The notes beneath the pieces are model-generated. The model had not been told where the DNA came from and ran no database searches. It saw only the letters and a list, made by a program, of their open reading frames with translations. Shown piece after piece: positions 1 to 6,244 of a stretch of DNA of 9,919 nt (position 1 is its first letter; every line of letters begins with the position of its first letter). The DNA comes from Verrucomicrobiota bacterium (GTDB lineage: Bacteria > Verrucomicrobiota > Verrucomicrobiia > Verrucomicrobiales > Verrucomicrobiaceae): assembly GCA_021413535.1 (NCBI GenBank), contig JAIOQF010000043.1:1-9919 (forward strand). The letters are read 5' to 3'. The translations under genes and the position numbers were made by a program.

Positions 1-911
1 CTCTGCCCCGCGAGCACGGGCAGGAACGCGGCGAGAATGACCAGCCTGTCAAGCGTGCCCTGAAACACCGCGACTACGCTGGCCGCGATAAATGCAGTGA
101 GCAGATTGAACTGGAGCCATGGATGCCGCATCCAGAAGCTGCGCTTCAACGGCGTGGCGAGACGCTCTTCTTCATGAACACCCACCATCGCACCGGGCTG
201 CGCTGACAACTCGATCGCGCGGGCCTCAAAAAGACTCTGGCCACGCACCAGACCCAGCAGCCTGCCTTCCTCATCGCAGACGGGATAAACGGGGAAATGC
301 CGGTTGAGCGTGGACTTCATGGCGTCGGTCAGCGCCATGCTCGGATTCAGCGCGAAGATGCTGGTATACATCACGTCCGTAAGTTTTTTTTCCGGTTCCG
401 CCAGCATGAGATCGCGGAACACCAGCACCCCGACCAGCTTGTTTTTTTCATCCGTGACGTAGCCGTAAGTGATAAAGGCTTTCTTGGTCAGCTTTCTCAT
501 GCCCTCGATGGTCTCGCGCACCGTCATTTGCGGACGAAATACTGCGACGGGCGGCTCCATGAGCCAGCCGACACTGTCTTCCGGATACTCCTGATTGCGC
601 ACCCACTGACGCGCCTTCTCCACCGGGGCGGAAGCGAGCAGTTCACTGCGACGGCGGTCATCAAGCTCACGCAGAATTTGCTGCGCGACCAGTGGATTGA
701 TCAAATCAAGAGCGGCCAGCGCATCTTCATCAGATCTCGCGGAGAGTATATCTCCCGCTGCGTGCGGCGCGCGCTGCACAAGGTCAGCCGCGAGTTCATC
801 CAGTTCATGCTGCTCGATCATGAGGTCGACATTTGTGCAGACCCGGGGATTCGGCAAGGTGAAACCGTGTCCTTCAATCCCGGGCCGATCCGATTTGTGT
901 CGGCCCCGCAT
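1..911 (-). CDS. mgtE: MgtE-type magnesium channel/transporter, 3' part cut by window edge
   Basis: This gene encodes the cytoplasmic part and first membrane segment of an MgtE protein, an inner-membrane Mg2+ channel whose N-terminal and CBS domains sense intracellular Mg2+ and gate the pore. The 303 readable residues contain a helical MgtE_N-type region (about 31-120, ending in YPEDSVGWLMEPPVAVF), a CBS pair (about 121-240, with GVLVFRDLM and GLVRGQSLFEA), then a linker and the first transmembrane region with the family string HPWLQFNLLTAFIAASVV and AAFLPVLAGQ. The remaining transmembrane helices lie beyond position 1. The ATG at 911 is chosen because GGAAG lies upstream of it. It overlaps the end of the CorC-like gene by 38 nt, consistent with translational coupling. 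An ATG at 821 would remove 30 poorly conserved-looking residues and is a real alternative. Family assignment is firm; the exact start is not. Confidence 0.88.
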   Translation of the reverse strand, partial: MRGRHKSDRPGIEGHGFTLPNPRVCTNVDLMIEQHELDELAADLVQRAPHAAGDILSARSDEDALAALDLINPLVAQQILRELDDRRRSELLASAPVEKARQWVRNQEYPEDSVGWLMEPPVAVFRPQMTVRETIEGMRKLTKKAFITYGYVTDEKNKLVGVLVFRDLMLAEPEKKLTDVMYTSIFALNPSMALTDAMKSTLNRHFPVYPVCDEEGRLLGLVRGQSLFEARAIELSAQPGAMVGVHEEERLATPLKRSFWMRHPWLQFNLLTAFIAASVVAVFQGTLDRLVILAAFLPVLAGQ

Positions 912-2301
912 CCCCTGAATCTTCCATTCCGCTCACACGCCGAAAATGCAGCTGCGCCACTCGGCGCGCCTCCACTTTGGTAGCGGTGACTTCATAGTTG
1001 GCGATGCGAAACTTCTCGCCCGGCTTGGGAAAGTGCCCCAGCAGATGCGTGACATAACCACCGATCGTGGTGACTTCATCACTCTCAAGCTGAAGGTCTG
1101 TCATCTGATTGATCTCATACAGATTCAACCCGCCCTCGACTTCGAATTCCTCAGTGCTGATCTGACGGAACTCCGGCTTCTCAGCCACGTCGAATTCATC
1201 CTGAATGTCGCCAACCAGCTCCTCGACCACATTGTCCAGCGTCACAATGCCGACAGCCCCGCCAAATTCGTCAACGGCGAGCGCGAGATGGGCGTGCTTG
1301 TCCAGAAAGAGTTTCAGAAGCCGGTCGCCAGGCATCATCTCCGGCACCGTGAGAATGTCGCGTTTGATGCTGCGCAAGTCCGTGCGGTCCTCGTTCACCA
1401 GACGCAGGAGATCTTTGACATGGATCAGTCCGATGCTGTGATCGAGATGTCCTTCGACCAGCGGAAAGCGGGTGTGCTTGGAATCCAGCGCGATCTTGAG
1501 ATTCTTCTCGAATGGCTCGTCAACATCCAGCCAGATCACGTCGTTACGCGGCGTCATCACGTCGCGCACATAGCGGTCATTGAGCGCCAGGGCGTTCAGC
1601 ACGATGCGCTTTTCCGTCTCCGTCACCTCGTCCGCGGTCTCGCTCTCGGACACGATGTGCTTCAACTCCTCCTCGGAGTGCGCATGCTCGGTGCTTCCCA
1701 CCGGCTGAATGCCGAACACCCGCCGCAATAAAAAATCCGTGGAATGGCGCAGCAACCAGATTGCCGGCTTGAACACGACGTAAAATAAATGGAGCGGACG
1801 AGCCAGCAGCAACGCCGTAGGCAGCGCGTTACGAATCGCGAACACCTTCGGCAGCTGCTCGCCCAGCACCACGTGCAGGTAAGTGATCATCAGATAGGCG
1901 ATGGTCAGAGCCACCCCATGCAACACCGCGTCGCTCTGAATGCCCGCGGAGAAAAGGAGCGGTTGAATCATGTGCGCCAGATACGGCTCACCGACCCACC
2001 CCAACGCAATACTGGTGAAAGTCACCCCGAGCTGCGATGCCGGAAGATAGCCCTCCAAGTTCTGCGAAATAGTTCTGGTAAACAAGGCCGAACGGTCGCC
2101 CTGGTCAATGCGCTCCTGCAACTGGCTGTCGCGCACCTTCACGATGGAATACTCCGCCGCGACGAAGAACGCATTCAGCAGGATGAAAAACAAAACCACC
2201 CCGGCATGCCAGAGCGTGTCGGTGGCCGTCAAATCCCAGACGCGCGTCACTTCGACGGAGGCGAAGGTCATGGGTAAAATGGTGGCAAATGAGTTCATCA
2301 T
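874..2301 (-). CDS. CNNM/CorC-family membrane protein (DUF21, CBS pair, CorC_HlyC domain)
   Basis: This is a 475-residue inner-membrane protein of the family variously called hemolysin C, CorC or CNNM. Family members are linked to Mg2+/Co2+ efflux or tolerance. The CNNM/DUF21 membrane domain spans about residues 30-225, with helix-forming stretches such as LFFILLNAFFVAAEYSIVK and the conserved strings ALGWVGEPYLA and VVLGEQLPKVFAIRNA. A CBS pair follows at about 243-368 (RDVMTPRNDVIWLDVDEP, then LALAVDEFGGAVGIVTLDN). A C-terminal CorC_HlyC ligand-binding-like domain covers about 378-455 (VEGGLNLYEIN, TIGGYVTHLLGHFPKPGE). The length is normal for the family, so the gene looks complete. The frame is open upstream to a TTG at 2313, but the tandem ATGs at 2301 and 2298 are the better starts; no strong Shine-Dalgarno sequence is visible. 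It follows the FmdB-like gene by 27 nt and overlaps the MgtE gene, which supports a shared divalent-cation role. The actual ion specificity cannot be read from the sequence. Confidence 0.92.
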   Translation of the reverse strand: MMNSFATILPMTFASVEVTRVWDLTATDTLWHAGVVLFFILLNAFFVAAEYSIVKVRDSQLQERIDQGDRSALFTRTISQNLEGYLPASQLGVTFTSIALGWVGEPYLAHMIQPLLFSAGIQSDAVLHGVALTIAYLMITYLHVVLGEQLPKVFAIRNALPTALLLARPLHLFYVVFKPAIWLLRHSTDFLLRRVFGIQPVGSTEHAHSEEELKHIVSESETADEVTETEKRIVLNALALNDRYVRDVMTPRNDVIWLDVDEPFEKNLKIALDSKHTRFPLVEGHLDHSIGLIHVKDLLRLVNEDRTDLRSIKRDILTVPEMMPGDRLLKLFLDKHAHLALAVDEFGGAVGIVTLDNVVEELVGDIQDEFDVAEKPEFRQISTEEFEVEGGLNLYEINQMTDLQLESDEVTTIGGYVTHLLGHFPKPGEKFRIANYEVTATKVEARRVAQLHFRRVSGMEDSGDAGPTQIGSARD

Positions 2302-2328
2302 GCAACAGCGCAAAGCAGGATCTGCGCC

Positions 2329-2580
2329 TTAAAGTTTTTCATAGGAACCGTCCGAGCGTTTCTCAAGAACGGTGAAGCCCGCGCTCTTGGCGTCGGATAG
2401 GGAAGGCGCCTTGGAAACGCGGGGCGTGTTTACTTGCTGGATAATCTTATCGACAGGTTTTTTGCAAAGGGGGCATTCAGTCAGGGGCGGGCGGGTAATC
2501 GGTCGCCGGAGTTCAAATCCCTTCCGGCAACGGATGCAGCCTTCCTCGGGCTTGACCGCGATGTAAAAATAAGTCGGCAT
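2329..2580 (-). CDS. FmdB-type zinc-ribbon protein
   Basis: A small 83-residue protein of the FmdB/CxxC_CXXC_SSSS type, a putative regulatory zinc-ribbon family whose molecular role is poorly defined. The start MPTYFYIAVKP matches the characteristic MPTY-start of the family, which is why the ATG at 2580 is preferred to an upstream TTG at 2619. Two cysteine pairs are visible: C15/C18 (GCIRCRKGFEL) and C36/C39 (PPLTECPLCKK). Together they would bind one zinc ion. The first knuckle is preceded by several extra residues compared with the common MPTYEYRCxxCG form. The C-terminal 40 residues are polar and probably flexible. The gene lies 10 nt after the T-tract of the rpsN terminator and 27 nt before the CorC-like gene, so it may head the transcription unit with the two cation-transport genes or depend on read-through from rpsN. 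Its function is not established. Confidence 0.85.
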   Translation of the reverse strand: MPTYFYIAVKPEEGCIRCRKGFELRRPITRPPLTECPLCKKPVDKIIQQVNTPRVSKAPSLSDAKSAGFTVLEKRSDGSYEKL

Positions 2581-2589
2581 CTGGAAAGC

Positions 2590-2611
2590 AAAAATGCCGC
2601 GACTGCGGCAC
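2590..2611 (-). terminator. Intrinsic terminator after rpsN
   Basis: Read on the minus strand, a perfect 6-bp stem TGCCGC / GCGGCA (2610-2605 and 2600-2595) with the 4-nt loop AGTC is followed directly by five T residues (2594-2590). A/T and G·U pairs with the upstream AAAG could lengthen the stem to about 10 bp. It starts about 35 nt after the rpsN stop, as expected for a rho-independent terminator of that gene. It sits immediately before the FmdB-like start codon, so it could also act as a partial terminator setting the rpsN to downstream expression ratio. Confidence 0.8.
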
Positions 2612-2645
2612 TTTCGCAAAGTCTAAATCCCGCGACGGGGATGGA

Positions 2646-2915
2646 TTACCAGCTGGACTTGGTCACGCCCGGAATCAGGCCCATGCAGGCGTGCTCCCGG
2701 AAGGTCATGCGCGACATTTGAAAGCGGCGGTAAAAAGCACGGCGACGACCGGTAATTTTGCAGCGGTTGGTCAGACGAGTCGGGCTGGCATCACGCGGCA
2801 GCATGGAAAGACCGATATAATCTTTCTTCGCCTTCAGATCCGCCCGGATCTTGGCATATTTTTCAACGGTTTTTTGTTTGCGCTTTTCGCGTTCGAGCCA
2901 GCAGGTTTTTGCCAT
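2646..2915 (-). CDS. rpsN: Ribosomal protein S14, zinc-free (C-) type
   Basis: This gene encodes 30S ribosomal protein S14 (uS14), which sits in the head of the small subunit and binds 16S rRNA. The 89 residues include the family core NRCKITGRRRAFYRRFQMSR followed by MTFREHACMGLIPGVTKSSW at the C-terminus. Only one cysteine (C52) occurs in the region where zinc-binding S14 has four, so this is the zinc-independent form. At 89 residues it is shorter than the roughly 100-residue proteobacterial protein but normal for the compact C- type. The start MAKTCWLERE at ATG 2915 is typical of the family; no clear Shine-Dalgarno sequence is seen. The gene stands apart from the main ribosomal protein operons, at least within this window, and is followed by its own terminator. 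Confidence is high. Confidence 0.97.
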   Translation of the reverse strand: MAKTCWLEREKRKQKTVEKYAKIRADLKAKKDYIGLSMLPRDASPTRLTNRCKITGRRRAFYRRFQMSRMTFREHACMGLIPGVTKSSW

Positions 2916-3079
2916 AAGAGCGAGGAAATTAGGGGGGGATCATGCAAATGCAAGAGCTTTTTGCAGCAAGAACATCCTGCTGATCCGTCACTGACACACA
3001 ATCAGATCATCCATGCCTGCCATGCGCATTTGACCTCCTGCTTGCAAACTAACTCATCCACGCTAAGTCAGTCCGCACC
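2916..3079. other. Divergent intergenic spacer between rpsN and the small-peptide/fumC unit
   Basis: This 164-nt spacer has no convincing gene and must hold the promoters of rpsN (leftward) and of the small ORF/fumC unit (rightward). For rpsN the best candidate I see is TTGCAT (2953-2948) and TAATTT (2931-2926) with a 16-nt spacer that includes a run of seven C residues on that strand. That would leave only a very short leader before the ATG at 2915. For the rightward unit, TTGACC at 3030-3035 resembles a -35 box, but no good -10 box follows at the usual distance. Both promoter readings are weak. Confidence 0.3.
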
Positions 3080-3163
3080 ATGATCACCGGCATTACCATC
3101 GCATTATTATTCCTCGGCGCAGGCGTCGTCGTCTTTATCTACCTGAAAAAAGGCGCGATGTAA
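3080..3163 (+). CDS. 27-residue single-pass membrane peptide, unrecognised
   Basis: A short open frame (ATG 3080, TAA 3161-3163) encodes a 27-residue peptide that is almost entirely one hydrophobic helix: it begins MITGITIALLFLGAG, continues through VVVFIYL and ends in KKGAM. The two lysines after the helix predict the C-terminus in the cytoplasm by the positive-inside rule. The stop codon is only 3 nt before the fumC ATG at 3167, so the two would be read from one transcript, and the fumC ribosome-binding region lies inside this frame. No strong Shine-Dalgarno sequence precedes it. I do not recognise a family. Size and topology resemble small accessory subunits of respiratory complexes, or a leader peptide that couples translation to fumC, but neither is shown. 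An uninterrupted strand-like hydrophobic composition with a charged tail and tight spacing argues for a real gene. Confidence 0.55.
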   Translation: MITGITIALLFLGAGVVVFIYLKKGAM

Positions 3164-3166
3164 TCC

Positions 3167-4591
3167 ATGAGCACTCGCATTGAAAAAGACAGCATGGGCG
3201 AGATGCCCGTGCCCGCCGACGCCCTCTACGGAGCCAGCACCCAGCGTGCCGTTCTGAACTTCCCCGTCAGCGGACGCCCCGTCCCCTACCCCGTCATCCA
3301 CGCCTATGGCCTCATTAAAGGGGCCGTCGCCCGCGTGCATTGCGAACTGGGACTGCTCCCGAAAGACAAGGCCGACCTCATCGAGCAAGCCTCGCAAGAA
3401 GTGGCCGAAGGCAAGCTCGACGCGCATTTCGTGCTCGACATTTATCAGACCGGTTCCGGCACCAGCACCAACATGAATGCGAACGAGGTCATCTCGAATC
3501 GCATCTGCCAGATCGCCGGCCAGCCCATCGGCGCGAAGAATCCGGTTCACCCGAACGACCACGTCAACATGGGGCAGTCGTCCAACGACACCTTCCCCAC
3601 CGCGATGCACATCGCCGTGGCCCAGGAGTTGAACAAAAGGCTCCTGCCCGCGCTGGAAGCCCTGCAAGTCTCTCTCAAAAATAAAGCGGATGAATTCTGG
3701 GATGTGTTAAAAATTGGCCGGACACATTTGATGGATGCCACTCCCGTCCGACTCGGCCAGGAATTCAAAGGCTACGCGCGGCAGGCTGAATTGTCCGTGG
3801 ATCGCGTCCACAAAGCGCTCAATGCGATTATGGAATTGGCGCTCGGCGGCACTGCTGTCGGCACCGGTTTGAATTCTCATCCCGACATGCCCTCGCGTGC
3901 TATTGCGTTGATCGCAGAGAAGACCGACCTGCCCTTCCGCGAAGCCACGGATCACTTTGAAGCCCAGGCTGCCAAGGACGCCCTCGTCGAAGCCAGCGGC
4001 CAGCTCAAGACCATCGCCACCAGCCTCTTCAAAATCGCCAACGACATCCGCTGGCTCAGCTCCGGCCCTCAGTGCGCCATCGGCGAGATCGCCATCCCCG
4101 CCACCCAGCCCGGCAGCTCCATCATGCCAGGCAAGGTCAACCCGGTGATGTGCGAAAGCCTCATGCAGGTCTGCGCCAGAGTCATCGGCAACGACGCCAC
4201 CGTCACCTGGTGCGGCGCCAATGGCAATCTTGATCTCAACGTCATGATGCCCGCATTAGCAGCCGCGCTGCTGGAGAGCATCGAACTCCTCACCAACGCC
4301 AGCACCATCTTCCGCACCCGCTGCGTCGACGGCATCGTCGCCAAGAAAGAGCATTGCAATGATCTCATCGAATACAGCCTCGCCATGGTCACCGGCTTGA
4401 ACTCCAAGATTGGTTATGACAAGGCGGCGGAAATTGCGAAGCTGTCAGCAAAGACGGGAACACCCGTGCGAAAATTGTGCATGGAACGGTTGAAAGAACT
4501 CGGCATCACCGAAGCCGAATTGAATGAAGCCCTCGATCCCGCCAGAATGTGCGCGCCCGATGCGAGTATGGTCGGGGCTGGGGGTGGTTAA
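3167..4591 (+). CDS. fumC: Class II fumarate hydratase (fumarase C)
   Basis: This 474-residue enzyme catalyses the reversible hydration of fumarate to L-malate in the citric acid cycle, as an iron-free cytoplasmic homotetramer. Visible motifs in order are TGSGTSTNMNANEV (95-108), the HPNDHVN loop (128-134) followed by GQSSNDTFPTAMH, the GRTHLMDATP segment with the conserved catalytic His187, and the flexible signature loop GSSIMPGKVNPV (316-327) with the active-site serine, Lys323 and Asn325. MPGKVNP rather than MPAKVNP, together with the whole profile, favours fumarase over aspartate ammonia-lyase. The length matches the family, with a few extra small residues (SMVGAGGG) after the usual ending around DPARM. 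ATG 3167 gives the expected N-terminus (EKDSMGEMPVPADALYGASTQRA). It lies 3 nt behind a small membrane-peptide gene. Its G+C content is clearly higher than that of the next gene. Confidence 0.96.
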   Translation: MSTRIEKDSMGEMPVPADALYGASTQRAVLNFPVSGRPVPYPVIHAYGLIKGAVARVHCELGLLPKDKADLIEQASQEVAEGKLDAHFVLDIYQTGSGTSTNMNANEVISNRICQIAGQPIGAKNPVHPNDHVNMGQSSNDTFPTAMHIAVAQELNKRLLPALEALQVSLKNKADEFWDVLKIGRTHLMDATPVRLGQEFKGYARQAELSVDRVHKALNAIMELALGGTAVGTGLNSHPDMPSRAIALIAEKTDLPFREATDHFEAQAAKDALVEASGQLKTIATSLFKIANDIRWLSSGPQCAIGEIAIPATQPGSSIMPGKVNPVMCESLMQVCARVIGNDATVTWCGANGNLDLNVMMPALAAALLESIELLTNASTIFRTRCVDGIVAKKEHCNDLIEYSLAMVTGLNSKIGYDKAAEIAKLSAKTGTPVRKLCMERLKELGITEAELNEALDPARMCAPDASMVGAGGG

Positions 4592-4646
4592 GAGGACAGC
4601 TACTTTTACTTCGGACGCGGGATGCTCTAGATCATTATTCATTCAA

Positions 4647-5465
4647 GTGAATCCAGGGCTATCTTTTTTGTTTCAAGTTCAATCTCACTCCCATGTATTG
4701 AACAAGGAAGCTTTTGACTTCATCGCACTTCCAGAGTGCGATCTGGACATTCATGAGATTTCAGAAACGACTTTTTCCCTTGGAATAAGTAGCAGTAAAT
4801 TCCCCGCAACTTCACCCCGAGAATTTGCGTGCAAGGGTTCCCATGTTTCATCGTATTTCTTGATGGCGATTAACGTTGCAACACTTGGCCATTTTGAGTG
4901 GGCATCAAAGTCGAATATGATGACAAGTTTTTCACTTGTTAATGAAAGCACAAAACAAATTCTTCGTTTGCCGCTAAATTTAGAGTATCAATTCCCGACT
5001 CCAAAATCTCAGCTCACGTCGGGAATGATGATGCGAGCCGCACAATTAATGTTTGCTCTCGCAAGAGAGGGATCGCCTCACGTCCGAACTGAATACCTCA
5101 AGGGAATCTATCACTTTGGATTTAGTTATTTCGATCTTTCTTTTGCCAAGGACGCTTTCGCGAATTTCTATCGATCGTTCGAGTATTTCGTAACACAGCG
5201 CATTCTAAAGCTTCGGAAACTTTCCAATGAGAAAAAGCAAATCGTCGCAGCAATGAAGCAAATTGGATTGAATGACTCGATAATCGAGATGTTCTCCTCG
5301 GAGATTTATCCTCTACGCGGAGGTCAAGTCATGCACGCGCAGAATGACCAAACAGAAATCGAATGGGAACACGTTGCCAAAACGAAATTACTTGCAGACG
5401 TGATGATGCACGAGCTTTACAAGCCAATTTGGGAGAAGCATAGCAATAATGATGGCATGAACTAA
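4647..5465 (+). CDS. Uncharacterised A+T-rich gene with HEPN-like C-terminal motif
   Basis: I do not recognise this protein with certainty. Starting at GTG 4647 it has 272 residues. The first half looks like a mixed or beta-rich domain (LSFLFQVQSHS, FDFIALPECDLDIHEI). The second half is helical: FAKDAFANFYRSFEYFVTQR, a lysine-rich helix around LRKLSNEKKQI, then YPLRGGQVMHAQ and a final helix AKTKLLADVMMHELY. The R-x5-H pair (Arg codon 5316-5318, His codon 5334-5336) and the preceding acidic helix (FE at about 178-179) resemble HEPN-fold proteins, whose R-x4-6-H motif is an RNase active site in many toxin and antiphage proteins. This is a pattern match, not a proven homology. The start is uncertain: the frame is open back to ATG 4560 and 4524 inside fumC. 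By hand counts the gene is about 40-50% G+C against about 60% or more for fumC, suggesting horizontal acquisition. A non-catalytic HEPN-like or unrelated helical protein is equally possible. Confidence 0.6.
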   Translation: MNPGLSFLFQVQSHSHVLNKEAFDFIALPECDLDIHEISETTFSLGISSSKFPATSPREFACKGSHVSSYFLMAINVATLGHFEWASKSNMMTSFSLVNESTKQILRLPLNLEYQFPTPKSQLTSGMMMRAAQLMFALAREGSPHVRTEYLKGIYHFGFSYFDLSFAKDAFANFYRSFEYFVTQRILKLRKLSNEKKQIVAAMKQIGLNDSIIEMFSSEIYPLRGGQVMHAQNDQTEIEWEHVAKTKLLADVMMHELYKPIWEKHSNNDGMN

Positions 5466-5516
5466 ATCGCCCGTTAATTAGGGAAGAAATTACAAAACCA
5501 AAACACCTGACAAATC

Positions 5517-6188
5517 ATGAGTAACGACATCAATTCGCAAAAACCCATCCGCAGCATCAGCCTGCCACCGCTCGCTGCCTTTGCTCTTGCCTTGGGCATG
5601 GTCGGCTCCACCTTCATCGCCGCCACCACTTGGCGCGATGTCCGCAAGCAACCCGAAAAAAACAACATCCGCATCACCGGATCAGCCAAGAAGAGGATCG
5701 TTTCCGACCTAATCGATTGGTCGGCAACCATCGAGGGCAAGGGTAACGACCGCACTGCAGCCTACGTGTCACTGAAAAGCGGAACTGACAAGGTCGTCGA
5801 GTTCCTCAAGACCCAGGGTATCAAGCCAGATGACATCAAGACACAATCTGCCAGGATTACCGAGGAATTCGAAATCGTGCGTGAAGACAAGGTTCTTCCC
5901 GGCACCACTGTTCCCTTGCGCTCGGAAAAACGCAACTCAGTGGGTTTCCGGGCGATGCAGGTGGTTTCAGTGAGTTCTTCGAATGTTCCGCAAATCGAAA
6001 AGGCATCACGGGAGATCACCTCGTTGCTTGAGCAGGGGGTTTTCGTGACTTCCAACCCTCCAAACTACTATTACACCCGCCTCGGTGAACTGAAACTCGA
6101 GATGTTGTCGGAGGCCGCCAAAGACGCCCGCAATCGAGCCGAAAACATTCTTCGTTCCGCTGGCAATTCCGCGCCGAATATTCAGTGA
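5517..6188 (+). CDS. SIMPL-domain (DUF541) membrane-anchored protein, C-terminally clipped
   Basis: This gene encodes a 223-residue protein with a short cytoplasmic N-terminus, one transmembrane or signal-anchor helix (about 17-37, LPPLAAFALALGMVGSTFIAA) and an extracytoplasmic SIMPL/DUF541 domain from about residue 50. Supporting strings are IRITGSAKKRIVSDLIDWSATIEG, the LKTQGIKPDDIKTQSARI turn, NYYYTRLGELKLEMLSEAAKDARNRAENI and the LLEQGVFV segment. The family is often associated with outer-membrane or oxidative-stress phenotypes, but its biochemical role is not established. After the RAENILRSAG helix the family normally continues for a few tens of residues, including a strand and closing segment. 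Here a stop follows almost at once (NSAPNIQ). The other frames up to the next gene do not restore it, so the 3' end appears truncated. ATG 5517 is the natural start, without a close Shine-Dalgarno sequence. It may still fold poorly or be a decaying gene. Confidence 0.82.
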   Translation: MSNDINSQKPIRSISLPPLAAFALALGMVGSTFIAATTWRDVRKQPEKNNIRITGSAKKRIVSDLIDWSATIEGKGNDRTAAYVSLKSGTDKVVEFLKTQGIKPDDIKTQSARITEEFEIVREDKVLPGTTVPLRSEKRNSVGFRAMQVVSVSSSNVPQIEKASREITSLLEQGVFVTSNPPNYYYTRLGELKLEMLSEAAKDARNRAENILRSAGNSAPNIQ

Positions 6189-6244
6189 AGTAAGGGATCC
6201 GGTCGCCAGCCTGTTTCGTCGTTCGCTTCAGTCGCGGACAGCAC

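Noticed and set aside
297..983. Plus-strand open frame (228 codons) opposite MgtE
   Set aside because: The minus-strand reading gives unmistakable MgtE CBS and transmembrane strings; the plus reading is low-complexity and His/Arg-rich.
946..1731. Long plus-strand open frame (261 codons) opposite the CorC-like gene
   Set aside because: It is antisense to a protein with clear DUF21, CBS and CorC_HlyC motifs and has no recognisable features of its own; it is a high-G+C shadow frame.
3107..3667. Minus-strand open frame (186 codons) opposite fumC
   Set aside because: Gly/His/Val-rich antisense translation across conserved fumarase motifs; a shadow.
3167..4591. Aspartate ammonia-lyase instead of fumarase
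   Set aside because: The signature loop is GSSIMPGKVNPV and the rest of the chain follows class II fumarase; the aspartase form is usually MPAKVNP.
4524..4646. N-terminal extension of the A+T-rich gene inside fumC
   Set aside because: The first 68 nt overlap fumC coding sequence and translate to non-descript residues; kept only as an alternative start.
6189..6244. Bidirectional terminator between the convergent SIMPL and zinc-ribbon genes
   Set aside because: Only about 4-bp pairings (CTGT/ACAG) and no T-tract on either strand.
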